DNA from: Limnohabitans sp. Jir61
Lineage (GTDB): Bacteria; Pseudomonadota; Gammaproteobacteria; Burkholderiales; Burkholderiaceae_C
DNA length: 64,000 nt
Assembly (NCBI RefSeq): GCF_003063545.1
Contig: NZ_NESD01000003.1
Coordinates: 186,001 to 250,000 of the forward strand
Direction of reading: 5' to 3'
Shown here one piece after another: positions 17,412 through 27,182 of this stretch; position 1 is the first letter of the stretch, and each line of letters starts with the position of its first letter. The translations under genes and the position numbers were made by a program. The notes beneath the pieces were generated by a model that was not told the DNA's origin, ran no database searches, and saw only the letters and a program-made list of their open reading frames with translations.

Positions 17412-20400
17412 ATGAACGCCCCCCTGCCCGAGCATATTCGCCGCGCACTCGACACCGTGACGCTGGACGACAAATACAGCCTCGAAACGGGCCGCGCTTT
17501 CATGAGCGGCGTGCAAGCCTTGGTCAAGCTGCCCATGTTGCAGCGCCAACGCGATGCCTTACAAGGCAAAAACACCGCGGGCTTCATCAGCGGCTATCGC
17601 GGCTCACCACTTGGCACCTATGACCAATCGCTATGGAGAGCTAAGCCTTATCTAGAAGCGCAAAACATCGTCTTTCAACCGGGGGTGAACGAAGAGCTGG
17701 CAGCCACTGCGTTGTGGGGCACGCAGCAACTCGGCTTTGCGCCTGCGGGCAGCAACAAGTTTGATGGTGTGTTTGGCATTTGGTATGGCAAGGGCCCGGG
17801 CGTGGACAGATGCGCCGATGTGTTCAAGCACGCCAACATGGCTGGCACCACCCCGTGGGGCGGCGTGTTGGCCGTGGCGGGTGACGACCATGTGGCCAAG
17901 AGCTCGACAGCTGCACACCAAAGCGACCACATCTTCAAAGCCTGCGGCACGCCCGTGTTCTTCCCCAGCAATGTGCAAGAAATTTTGGATTTGGGTTTGC
18001 ACGCCATCGCCATGAGTCGCTTCAGCGGCGTGTGGTCGGGCATGAAGACGATTCAAGAAATTGTGGAGTCCAGCTCCACTGCGGTGATCGACCCGCACCG
18101 CGTGAACATCGTCATCCCTGAGTTTGAAATGCCCGTGGGTGGCCTGCACATCCGCTGGCCTGATAGCGCGCTTGAGCAAGAGGCCCGCTTGTTTGACTAC
18201 AAGTGGTACGCCGCACTCGCCTATGTGCGTGCCAACCGTTTGAACCACAACGTCATTGAGGGTCCGAACGATCGACTGGGTTTGATCGTCAGCGGCAAAG
18301 CCTTCAACGACACGCGCCAAGCCTTGTTGGACTTGGGGCTGGACGACGCCACATGTCGTCGCCTTGGCATTCGTTTGCACAAGGTGGCCGTTGTGTGGCC
18401 GCTGGACGCGCAGCTCACGCGCGATTTCGCCACGGGTTTGCAAGAGATTTTGGTGATTGAAGAGAAACGCCAAGTCATTGAATACCAGCTGAAAGAAGAG
18501 CTCTACAACTGGCGCGCGGATGTGCGACCCAATGTGTTGGGTAAGTTCAACGAGGTGGGGGAGGACCACAGCGGCGGTGAATGGTCCATGCCCAACCCCA
18601 GTGCCAACAACTTGTTGCGCGCCAATGCCGACCTGAACCCCGCGCTCATTGCCAAAGCCATTGCACAGCGTGTGCTCAAGCTCGGCGTGGATGCCGATAC
18701 CACCGCACGCATCAACGCCCAGTTGGCCATCATCAGCGCCAAAGAAACGCAAATGCAAACCGTCACGCTCAAGGCGGACCGCATGCCTTGGTTCTGCTCA
18801 GGCTGCCCGCACAACACCTCCACCAAAGTGCCGGAGGGTTCGCGTGCGATGGCCGGCATTGGCTGTCACTTCATGGCCCTGTGGATGGACCGCAGTACCA
18901 GTGGCTTCACGCAAATGGGCGGCGAGGGCGTGCCTTGGGTGGGCCAACAACCGTTTGTGAACGACCAACACATCTTCGCCAACTTGGGCGATGGCACTTA
19001 CTTTCACAGCGGCATTTTGGCCATTCGCCAAAGCATTGCGGCCGGCGTGAACATCACCTACAAGCTGCTCTACAACGATGCGGTGGCAATGACGGGCGGT
19101 CAACGCGTGGGCGAACGGCCCGAAGGCCACAGTGTTTTGCAAATCGCCCAAAGCATGAAAGCCGAAGGCGCACAACGCATCACCGTGGTGACGGACGAGC
19201 CTGAGAAATACGAAGGCGCGGGCTTGGTCGAGGGTGTGGCCGTGTTCCACCGCGACGAGCTGGACCGTATCCAGCGCGAGATGCGCGACATCAAAGGTTG
19301 CACGGTGATCATTTATGACCAAACCTGTGCCACCGAAAAACGCCGCCGTCGCAAACGCGGCACCATGCCTGACCCTGCCACGCGTGTGCTCATCAATGAG
19401 CTGGTATGCGAAGGCTGTGGCGACTGTGGCGTGAAAAGCAACTGTTTGAGCGTGGAGCCACTGGAAACCGAATTCGGCCGCAAACGCAGCATTAACCAAA
19501 GCACCTGCAACAAAGACATCAGCTGCGTCAAAGGCTTTTGCCCGAGCTTCGTCACGGTGGAAGGTGGGCAGCTGAAGAAAAAAGCCAAGGGTGTGTCACG
19601 CATCGAGTTGCCCGCGCTGGAATTGCCACAGCCCACTTTGCCTGACACCACTCAAGCCTGGGGCATGGTGGTGGCGGGTGTGGGTGGCACGGGCGTCATC
19701 ACCATTGGCCAGCTGTTGGGCATGGCCGCACACATCGAGGGTAAAGGCATCGTCACGCAAGACGCGGCGGGCCTTGCGCAAAAAGGCGGGGCCACTTGGA
19801 GCCATGTGCTGATTGCCAACCAGCAAGAGGACATTCGCACCACGCGCGTGGGCACTGCGGCGGCAGACCTCGTCATCGGTTGCGACCCCATCGTTGCGGC
19901 GGGCAAAGAAACTTTGCAACGCATGCGAGTGGGTCGTACCCATGTGGCGCTCAATGCGCACAGCACACCTACGGCAGCTTTTGTGCGCAATGGCAACTGG
20001 CAAAACCCAGGCGAAGAATGTGTAGCCATCATCGCGAGTGCCGTAGGCGTAAATGATGTAAGTGTCTTTGATGCAGACCAGGTAGCCACCCAAGTGCTGG
20101 GCGACAGCATTTTTGTGAACCCGATGGTCTTGGGCTTTGCATGGCAAAAGGGTTGGGTACCGCTGGGGCTGGAAGCTTTGATGCGGGCGATGGAACTCAA
20201 CGACATGGCCGTGGCGCAAAACAAGGTCGCATTTGAATGGGGCCGCCATTGCGCAGCGCATTGGCCTGAAGTGCAAGCCTTATTAGCACCTGCGCAAGTG
20301 GTGCAGTTTCACAAACCGGAGGGTGTGGACGCACTCATTACCAAGCGTTTGGCTTTTCTCACGGACTACCAAAACGCGGCGTATGCCAATCGCTACCGTT

Positions 20401-20951
20401 CAGTGGTGGAGCGTGTGCGCTCTGCTGAAGCGTTGTTCAACAAAACCACGCTGACCGAAGCCGTGGCTCGCAACTTGTTCAAACTCATGGCCTACAAGGA
20501 CGAGTACGAGGTAGCGCGTTTGCACACAGACAAAGCCTTCTTGCAAAAGATAGAGGGCATGTTCGAGGGCGACTACACCCTCAACTACCACTTGGCCCCG
20601 CCGCTCATTGCCAAGACCAACGCCAAAGGCGAGTTGCAAAAGCAAAAGTTTGGGCCGTTCATGCTCACGGGTTTCAAGCTGCTCAAGCACTTGAAGGTGC
20701 TCAGGGGCACGCCACTCGATGTGTTTGGTTACACCGAAGAGCGTCAATCTGAACGCGCCCTCATTGCACAGTACCAAAGCAGCGTCGACACCTTGCTGGG
20801 CCAACTCAACGCGAGCAACCATGCGTTGGCGGTGGAGATGGCGCGAATACCTGAACAAATCAAAGGCTTTGGCCACGTCAAAGCCCGCAATTTGGCGGCA
20901 GCGCGTGAGAAGTGGAACAGCTTGAAAGCACAGTGGTCCGCCCCCAACTGA
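17412..20951 (+). CDS. Indolepyruvate ferredoxin oxidoreductase family protein (fused subunits)
   Basis: 1179 aa; FISGYRGSPLGTYDQ, WFCSGCPHNTS, GIGCHFMALWM, VCEGCGDCGVKSNCLSVEP, C-terminal gamma-like VAGVGGTGVITIGQLLGMAAH. Confidence 0.92.
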   Translation: MNAPLPEHIRRALDTVTLDDKYSLETGRAFMSGVQALVKLPMLQRQRDALQGKNTAGFISGYRGSPLGTYDQSLWRAKPYLEAQNIVFQPGVNEELAATALWGTQQLGFAPAGSNKFDGVFGIWYGKGPGVDRCADVFKHANMAGTTPWGGVLAVAGDDHVAKSSTAAHQSDHIFKACGTPVFFPSNVQEILDLGLHAIAMSRFSGVWSGMKTIQEIVESSSTAVIDPHRVNIVIPEFEMPVGGLHIRWPDSALEQEARLFDYKWYAALAYVRANRLNHNVIEGPNDRLGLIVSGKAFNDTRQALLDLGLDDATCRRLGIRLHKVAVVWPLDAQLTRDFATGLQEILVIEEKRQVIEYQLKEELYNWRADVRPNVLGKFNEVGEDHSGGEWSMPNPSANNLLRANADLNPALIAKAIAQRVLKLGVDADTTARINAQLAIISAKETQMQTVTLKADRMPWFCSGCPHNTSTKVPEGSRAMAGIGCHFMALWMDRSTSGFTQMGGEGVPWVGQQPFVNDQHIFANLGDGTYFHSGILAIRQSIAAGVNITYKLLYNDAVAMTGGQRVGERPEGHSVLQIAQSMKAEGAQRITVVTDEPEKYEGAGLVEGVAVFHRDELDRIQREMRDIKGCTVIIYDQTCATEKRRRRKRGTMPDPATRVLINELVCEGCGDCGVKSNCLSVEPLETEFGRKRSINQSTCNKDISCVKGFCPSFVTVEGGQLKKKAKGVSRIELPALELPQPTLPDTTQAWGMVVAGVGGTGVITIGQLLGMAAHIEGKGIVTQDAAGLAQKGGATWSHVLIANQQEDIRTTRVGTAAADLVIGCDPIVAAGKETLQRMRVGRTHVALNAHSTPTAAFVRNGNWQNPGEECVAIIASAVGVNDVSVFDADQVATQVLGDSIFVNPMVLGFAWQKGWVPLGLEALMRAMELNDMAVAQNKVAFEWGRHCAAHWPEVQALLAPAQVVQFHKPEGVDALITKRLAFLTDYQNAAYANRYRSVVERVRSAEALFNKTTLTEAVARNLFKLMAYKDEYEVARLHTDKAFLQKIEGMFEGDYTLNYHLAPPLIAKTNAKGELQKQKFGPFMLTGFKLLKHLKVLRGTPLDVFGYTEERQSERALIAQYQSSVDTLLGQLNASNHALAVEMARIPEQIKGFGHVKARNLAAAREKWNSLKAQWSAPN

Positions 20952-21037
20952 GGCACTGAGCCAGCCGCATACAATCCGCGGTTGGTCTGCTGGGGCGTTT
21001 TGCACCCAGCAGCAGTCCCTCAAATTGGAGTTTGACC

Positions 21038-21367
21038 GTGTTGATTTCTTCTGCTTTTGCCCAAACCGCACCTGCCGCTGCTGCCGGTGGTGACCTGATG
21101 TCTTCTTTGCAAGGCATGTTGCCCTTGGTGTTGATGTTTGTGGTCTTGTATTTCGTGATGATTCGCCCACAGATGAAGCGTCAAAAAGAACACAAAGCCA
21201 TGATCGACGCACTCGCCAAAGGCGACGAAATCGCAACGGCTGGTGGCTTGCTCGGCAAAGTGACCAAATTGTCTGAAGGCACTGTCAGTGTCGAAATCGC
21301 TGCTGGCGTGGAAGTGCAATTGCAACGCCAAGCCGTGGTGCAAGTGCTTCCTAAAGGCACTCTGTAA
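21038..21367 (+). CDS. yajC: Preprotein translocase subunit YajC
   Basis: VLISSAFAQTAPAAA..., LVLMFVVLYFVMIRPQMKRQKEHKAMIDALAKGDEIATAGGLLGKV. GTG at 21038 has a GGAG ribosome site; the track uses TTG at 21032. Confidence 0.92.
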   Translation: MLISSAFAQTAPAAAAGGDLMSSLQGMLPLVLMFVVLYFVMIRPQMKRQKEHKAMIDALAKGDEIATAGGLLGKVTKLSEGTVSVEIAAGVEVQLQRQAVVQVLPKGTL

Positions 21368-21395
21368 ATATCAGCCACGAGACGACGAAGCGATC

Positions 21396-23249
21396 ATGAA
21401 CCGTTACCCCCTTTGGAAGTACGCGATCATCGTGATCGCTTTGTTGGTTGGCAGCCTCTACACGCTGCCTAACTTTTTTGGCGAAGCGCCTGCGGTGCAG
21501 GTGTCGGCCGCCAAGTCATCTGTCAAGGTTGACCTGGCTGTGCAAGAGCGTGTGCAAGCTGCCTTGGCCGCTGCCAACCTTGCCCCCGATGTGGTGGCGC
21601 TGGACAACGGCTCGCTCAAAGTGCGCTTTGACAGCACCGACAAACAACTCAAAGCCAAGGACGCCATCCAGCAAGCCTTGGTGCCCGACGCCAACGACGC
21701 CTCGTATGTTGTCGCGCTCAATTTGTTGGCCCGCTCACCCGCGTGGTTGACCTCACTCAACGCTGCGCCCATGTATTTGGGTTTGGACTTGCGCGGTGGC
21801 GTTCACTTCATGTTGCAAGTCGACATGCCTGCGGCCCTCACCAAAAAAGCCGAGTCTTTGGCCGGTGACATTCGCACTGGCTTGCGTGAAAAGAACGTGC
21901 GCCACAGCGGCATCAGCCGCAACAACCAAACCATCGAAATCCGTTTCCGTGACATGGAAACCCTCGAAGCCGCACAACGTGTGATTCAAGACCAATTCTT
22001 GGATTTGCAAACCACCAGCGCCCCCGATGGCGCAGACTTCAAGCTCACAGCGGTGATCAACCCTGTGGCTGCCAAGCGCGTGCAAGAGCAAGCCATCAAA
22101 CAAAACATCACCACCTTGCACAACCGTATCAACGAGTTGGGCGTGGCCGAACCTGTGATTCAACAGCAAGGCACCGACCGCATCGTGGTGCAACTGCCTG
22201 GCGTGCAAGACACGGCCAAAGCCAAAGACATTTTGGGCCGCACCGCCACGTTGGAAATCCGCATGGTCGACGACAGCGCCGAAGCCCGCAGTGCAGAGTT
22301 TGGCAACGGCCCTGTGCCGTTTGGCACAGAACGATTCATGGACCGCAACGGCCAAGCTGTGATTGTGAAAAAGCAAGTCATCCTGACGGGCGAAAACCTC
22401 ACCGACGCGCAGCCCGGCTTTGACACGCAAAACCAAGAAGCCGCCGTGCACCTGACGCTCGACGCCAAAGGCGCCCGCATCTTCAAAGACGTGACGCGTG
22501 AGAGCGTGGGCAAACGCATGGCCATCTTGTTGTTTGAAAAAGGCAAGGGCGAAGTTGTGACTGCGCCTGTGATTCGCAGCGAAATCGGCGGCGGTCGCGT
22601 ACAAATTTCGGGTCGCATGAGCACCGTGGAAGCCAACGACACGGCCTTGCTGTTGCGCGCTGGCTCGCTCGCTGCGCCGATGGAAATCATTGAAGAACGC
22701 ACCATTGGTCCAAGCCTCGGTGCTGAAAACATCGCCAAAGGTTTTAACTCCGTCACTTGGGGCTTTGTGGCCGTGACCGCCTTCATGTGTATCTATTACA
22801 TGTTGTTCGGCGTGTTCTCTAGCGTGTCGCTGGCGGTGAACTTGTTGCTCTTGGTGGCTGTGCTCTCCATGTTGCAAGCCACACTCACCTTGCCCGGCAT
22901 GGCCGCGATGGCCTTGGTGTTGGGCATGGCGATTGACGCCAACGTGCTGATCAACGAACGCGTGCGTGAAGAGTTACGCAACGGCGCATCCGCACAGTCG
23001 GCCATCCACGCCGGTTACGACCGCGCTTGGGCCACCATTCTTGACTCAAACGTCACCACCCTGATTGCGGGCTTGGCCTTGTTGGCCTTTGGTTCTGGTC
23101 CTGTGCGCGGCTTTGCCGTGGTGCATTGCTTGGGTATTTTGACCAGCATGTTCTCTGCGGTGTTCTTCTCGCGCGGTTTGGTCAACGTTTGGTATGGCCG
23201 CAAGAAGAAATTGCAAAGCGTGTCTATTGGCACTGTGTGGCGCGCTTAA
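21396..23249 (+). CDS. secD: Protein translocase subunit SecD
   Basis: MNRYPLWKYAIIVIALLVGSLYTLPNFFGE, LGLDLRGGVHFMLQVD, ALVLGMAIDANVLINERVREEL. ATG at 21396 in ORF 21288-23249. Confidence 0.95.
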   Translation: MNRYPLWKYAIIVIALLVGSLYTLPNFFGEAPAVQVSAAKSSVKVDLAVQERVQAALAAANLAPDVVALDNGSLKVRFDSTDKQLKAKDAIQQALVPDANDASYVVALNLLARSPAWLTSLNAAPMYLGLDLRGGVHFMLQVDMPAALTKKAESLAGDIRTGLREKNVRHSGISRNNQTIEIRFRDMETLEAAQRVIQDQFLDLQTTSAPDGADFKLTAVINPVAAKRVQEQAIKQNITTLHNRINELGVAEPVIQQQGTDRIVVQLPGVQDTAKAKDILGRTATLEIRMVDDSAEARSAEFGNGPVPFGTERFMDRNGQAVIVKKQVILTGENLTDAQPGFDTQNQEAAVHLTLDAKGARIFKDVTRESVGKRMAILLFEKGKGEVVTAPVIRSEIGGGRVQISGRMSTVEANDTALLLRAGSLAAPMEIIEERTIGPSLGAENIAKGFNSVTWGFVAVTAFMCIYYMLFGVFSSVSLAVNLLLLVAVLSMLQATLTLPGMAAMALVLGMAIDANVLINERVREELRNGASAQSAIHAGYDRAWATILDSNVTTLIAGLALLAFGSGPVRGFAVVHCLGILTSMFSAVFFSRGLVNVWYGRKKKLQSVSIGTVWRA

Positions 23250-23261
23250 AAGGAATACATC

Positions 23262-24218
23262 GTGGAATTTTTTAAGATTAAAAAAGACATCCCGTTCATG
23301 AAGCATGCGGTGGCGTTCAACGCCATCTCGTTCATCACGTTTGTGGCGGCGGTGTTCTTCTTGTTCAGCCGTGGTTTGCATTTGTCGGTCGAGTTCACGG
23401 GCGGCACGCTGATGGAAGTCAGCTACAGCCAGCCTGCAGACCTGAATGCCGTGCGCGACCAAATCGCCAAGCTGGGTTTGTCCGACGTGCAAGTGCAAAA
23501 CTTTGGTACGGCCCGCGATGTGATGATTCGCATGCCTGCCGTCAAAGGCCAAAGCTCTGCGCAACAAAGCGAGCAAGTACTGACCGCACTTAAAACCACC
23601 GATGCCAATGTGCAGTTGCGTCGCACCGAGTTTGTCGGCCCGCAAGTGGGCGATGAGCTGGCTGCTGACGGCCTCAAAGCCTTGGCCTTTGTGGTGGTGG
23701 GCATCATGATTTATTTGGCCATGCGCTTCGAGTGGAAGTTTGCCGTGGCGGCCATCATTGCGAACTTGCATGACGTGGTCATCATCTTGGGCTTCTTCGC
23801 GTTCTTCCAGTGGGAGTTCTCGTTGCCCGTGTTGGCGGCGGTGCTCGCGGTGCTTGGTTACTCCGTCAACGAATCGGTTGTGATCTTTGACCGTATCCGC
23901 GAAAACTTCCGCCGCTATCGCAAGATGGACACGGTCGAGATCATCGACAACGCCATCACCTCCACCATCAGCCGCACCATCATCACCCACGGTTGCACGC
24001 AGCTCATGGTGTTGTCCATGTTGTTGTTCGGTGGCGCAACCCTGCACTACTTTGCGCTGGCGCTGACCATTGGCATTTGCTTTGGCATTTACTCATCCGT
24101 GTTTGTGGCTGCGGCCATCGCCATGTGGTTGGGCATTCGCCGCGAAGACTTAATCAAGCACAACGCCAACAAAGTGGTGGGTGATCCGGATGATGAAAAC
24201 TCAGGCGCTGTGGTTTAA
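23262..24218 (+). CDS. secF: Protein translocase subunit SecF
   Basis: 318 aa; SVEFTGGTLMEV, YSVNESVVIFDRIRENFR; GTG start directly after secD. Confidence 0.95.
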   Translation: MEFFKIKKDIPFMKHAVAFNAISFITFVAAVFFLFSRGLHLSVEFTGGTLMEVSYSQPADLNAVRDQIAKLGLSDVQVQNFGTARDVMIRMPAVKGQSSAQQSEQVLTALKTTDANVQLRRTEFVGPQVGDELAADGLKALAFVVVGIMIYLAMRFEWKFAVAAIIANLHDVVIILGFFAFFQWEFSLPVLAAVLAVLGYSVNESVVIFDRIRENFRRYRKMDTVEIIDNAITSTISRTIITHGCTQLMVLSMLLFGGATLHYFALALTIGICFGIYSSVFVAAAIAMWLGIRREDLIKHNANKVVGDPDDENSGAVV

Positions 24219-24237
24219 GCCCCTAAGCTTCATAAGG

Positions 24238-24267
24238 AAAAGCCGGTTTTTGAACCGGCTTTTTTTC
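24238..24267 (+). terminator. Rho-independent terminator after secF
   Basis: AAAGCCGGTT-tttg-AACCGGCTTT followed by a T run. Confidence 0.88.
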
Positions 24268-24408
24268 GCCTATGTGACAGCCAAGGCCCGCAACGCCAGT
24301 GCTTTGTCTTGCATGTGACTTGAAAACGGGTTTACCCCTTTGCAACTGAAGCGTTCGGTGCTTAGCATCCGCGTCCTAGACAGACGGACACTCACTGAGG
24401 CTACAGGT

Positions 24409-25173
24409 TTGACAAGCAACGACTTTATCTTAGAAACCAAGCAGCTCACGCGCGAATTCAAAGGCTTCATTGCCGTGGATGGCGTGAACCTGCAAATCAA
24501 GCGCGGCTCCATCCATGCTTTGATTGGCCCCAATGGCGCGGGCAAGACCACGGTGTTCAACTTGCTCACCAAGTTTTTGCCCGTGAGCTCAGGCCAGATT
24601 TTTTACAACGGCCAAGACATCACCGCGCTCAAAGCCGCCGAGGTGGCGCGCATGGGCATGGTGCGTTCGTTCCAAATTTCTGCCGTGTTTCCACACTTGA
24701 GTGTGTTGGAAAACGTGCGCATCGGTTTGCAGCGCAAGCTCGGCACCAGCTTTCATTTTTGGAAATCAGAAGACAGCCTCAACAGCTTGAACGAGCAGGC
24801 CATGCACTTGTTAGAGCAGGTGGACTTGGCCAGCTTTGCGCAAACGCAAACGGTGGAGTTGCCTTATGGTCGCAAACGTGCGTTGGAGATTGCTACCACT
24901 TTGGCGCTTGACCCCGAGCTGATGTTGCTGGACGAACCCACCCAAGGCATGGGCCACGAAGACGTGGGCCGTGTGGTGGACTTGATTCGTAAAGTCTCTG
25001 CCAACCGCACCGTGTTGATGGTGGAGCACAACATGAATGTGATTTCTGATTTGTCCGACACGATCACCGTGCTGGCGCGTGGTTCGGTGTTGGCCGAAGG
25101 TCCATACGCGCAGGTGTCCAAAGACCCGCGCGTGCTCGAAGCCTACGTGGGCACTGCTGAGGAGGCCGCATGA
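24409..25173 (+). CDS. livG: Branched-chain amino acid ABC transporter ATP-binding protein (LivG-like)
   Basis: LTREFKGFIAVDGVNLQIKRGSIHALIGPNGAGKTTVFNLLTKF Walker A, LMLLDEPTQGM. TTG at 24409 is a plausible start; the track uses an upstream ATG at 24340. Confidence 0.87.
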   Translation: MTSNDFILETKQLTREFKGFIAVDGVNLQIKRGSIHALIGPNGAGKTTVFNLLTKFLPVSSGQIFYNGQDITALKAAEVARMGMVRSFQISAVFPHLSVLENVRIGLQRKLGTSFHFWKSEDSLNSLNEQAMHLLEQVDLASFAQTQTVELPYGRKRALEIATTLALDPELMLLDEPTQGMGHEDVGRVVDLIRKVSANRTVLMVEHNMNVISDLSDTITVLARGSVLAEGPYAQVSKDPRVLEAYVGTAEEAA

Positions 25174-25874
25174 GCAAGCCCCTCTTGAAAGTCGCCGGCC
25201 TGGATTCTTGGTACGGTGAATCACACATCTTGCATGGTGTGAATTTTGAAATTCACGAAGGCGAGTTGGTCACTTTGCTGGGTCGTAATGGTGCCGGTCG
25301 TTCGACCACCATCAAATCCATTTTGGGTTTGACCGGTCGTCGCACAGGCTCTGTGCAAATTGATGGTGTTGAAACCATTGGCATGCAGACCAACCAAATC
25401 GCGCGTTTGGGTTTGGGCTACTGCCCTGAAGAGCGCGGCATTTTTTCAACGCTGAGCTGCGAAGAAAACCTCATGTTGCCACCCAAGGTGGGTCCAGGCG
25501 GCATGTCGGTGGAAGAAATTTACGAGATGTTCCCCAACCTCAAAGAGCGTCGCCACAGCCAAGGTACACGCCTGTCGGGTGGCGAGCAACAGATGTTGGC
25601 CATGGCGCGCATCCTGCGCTCCGGCGCACGCATTTTGTTGTTGGACGAAATCACCGAAGGTCTTGCACCTGTGATTGTGCAAACACTGGGCCGCGTGATT
25701 CGCGAACTCAAAGCCAAGGGCTTGACCATTGTGTTGGTCGAACAAAACTTCCGCTTTGCCGCACCGTTGGCAGATCGGCACTACGTGATGGAACATGGCC
25801 AGCTCGTGGCCACCGTTCACAAGAATGAGCTCGATAACAAAGCGCAAATGCTGAACGAGTATCTGGGCGTCTAA
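25170..25874 (+). CDS. livF: Branched-chain amino acid ABC transporter ATP-binding protein (LivF-like, Walker A Lys replaced by Arg)
   Basis: 234 aa; GRNGAGRSTT at the Walker A position, signature LSGGEQQMLAMARIL, Walker B ILLLDEITEGLAP, LTIVLVEQNF. Confidence 0.88.
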   Translation: MSKPLLKVAGLDSWYGESHILHGVNFEIHEGELVTLLGRNGAGRSTTIKSILGLTGRRTGSVQIDGVETIGMQTNQIARLGLGYCPEERGIFSTLSCEENLMLPPKVGPGGMSVEEIYEMFPNLKERRHSQGTRLSGGEQQMLAMARILRSGARILLLDEITEGLAPVIVQTLGRVIRELKAKGLTIVLVEQNFRFAAPLADRHYVMEHGQLVATVHKNELDNKAQMLNEYLGV

Positions 25875-25898
25875 GCCCTTTTTCAACAGGAGCAAACT

Positions 25899-27131
25899 AT
25901 GAAGCGTACTTTCGTGACCTCAGCCATCGCAGCAGCGACGGTGGTATTTTTGGCAGGTGTTTCCACCGGCGCTATGGCCCAAGGCAAGCTGTCTGGCGAT
26001 AGCGTGAAGATCGGTGTGTTGACCGACATGTCAGGCGTGTACGCCGACTACGGCGGCCCCGGCGCTGTGGCTGCTGCCAAGATGGCGGTGAAAGACTTTG
26101 GCGGCAAGATGTTTGGCAAGCCGATTGAAGTGGTCAACGCTGACCACCAAAACAAACCCGACATCGCCAAGAACGTGACGCAGCAATGGTTTGACCGCGA
26201 TGGCGTGGACATGACCGTGGAGAACTTGAACTCTGCTGTGGCACTGACTGTGCAAGCTTTGGGCAAAGAGAAAAATAAAATCACCATCGTCACTGGCGCG
26301 GCAACTGCACGTATGACGAACGAAGACTGCGCACCAGGCACAGGCGTTCACTACCTCATGGACACGATTGCTTTGAGCAACGTGGTGGGTAAAGCCATTG
26401 TGAAAGACGGCGGCGACAGCTGGTTCTTCTTGACCGCTGACTATGCGTTTGGTCACTCGTTAGAGAAAGACACAGGCGATGTGGTCAAGGCCGCAGGCGG
26501 CACAGTGAAAGGCGCTGTGCGTCACCCACTGTCTACCGGTGACTTCTCTTCCTTCTTGCTGCAAGCGCAAAGCTCAGGCGCCAAAGTGGTGGGCCTCGCT
26601 AACGCTGGTGGCGATACTGTGAACAGCATCAAAGCTGCTGCTGAATTTGGTTTGACCAAGAAACAAAACTTGGCCGCCTTGTTGATGTTGATCACCGACG
26701 TGCACGCCATTGGCTTGAACACTGCACAAGGCTTGTATTTGACCGAAGGCTGGTATTGGGACTTGAACCCCGAGACACGCGCCTGGTCACAAAAGTACGA
26801 AGCTGAGATGAAGAAGAAGCCCAACTCCAACCACGCTTCCGTCTATTCATCGACCATGCATTACCTCAAGGCTGTGCAAGCAGCAGGCACGGATGACACC
26901 GCAGCCGTGATGAAGAAGATGCAAGAGACGCCGATCAACGACATGTTTGCCAAGAACGGCAAGCTGCGTCCTGATGGTCGCATGGTGCACGACATGTACT
27001 TGTTCCAAGTGAAGAAGCCTTCTGAGTCCAAAGGCGCATGGGACTACTACAACTTGAAGGGCACGATCAAAGGCGAAGAGGCATTCCAGCCTTTGGCCCA
27101 AAGCCGTTGCCCAGCGTTTGTGAAGAAGTAA
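25899..27131 (+). CDS. ABC transporter substrate-binding protein (branched-chain amino acid type)
   Basis: 410 aa with signal peptide; VKIGVLTDMSGVYADYGGPGAVAAAKMAVKDFGG. Confidence 0.9.
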   Translation: MKRTFVTSAIAAATVVFLAGVSTGAMAQGKLSGDSVKIGVLTDMSGVYADYGGPGAVAAAKMAVKDFGGKMFGKPIEVVNADHQNKPDIAKNVTQQWFDRDGVDMTVENLNSAVALTVQALGKEKNKITIVTGAATARMTNEDCAPGTGVHYLMDTIALSNVVGKAIVKDGGDSWFFLTADYAFGHSLEKDTGDVVKAAGGTVKGAVRHPLSTGDFSSFLLQAQSSGAKVVGLANAGGDTVNSIKAAAEFGLTKKQNLAALLMLITDVHAIGLNTAQGLYLTEGWYWDLNPETRAWSQKYEAEMKKKPNSNHASVYSSTMHYLKAVQAAGTDDTAAVMKKMQETPINDMFAKNGKLRPDGRMVHDMYLFQVKKPSESKGAWDYYNLKGTIKGEEAFQPLAQSRCPAFVKK

Positions 27132-27182
27132 TGTGCTGACACGACGGGCCGCATGTGCGGTCCGTCTCATTGAACCGGATTT

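Noticed and set aside
17652-18758. 368-aa minus-strand ORF antisense to the indolepyruvate oxidoreductase gene
   Set aside because: Shadow ORF: His/Gln/Ala/Val-rich with no domain signature, fully inside a strongly supported CDS.
21753-22877. 374-aa minus-strand ORF antisense to secD
   Set aside because: Shadow ORF, His/Gly/Ala-rich composition, opposite a conserved housekeeping gene.
23046-24047. 333-aa minus-strand ORF antisense to secD/secF
   Set aside because: Shadow ORF spanning two conserved genes; low-complexity charged/His-rich translation.
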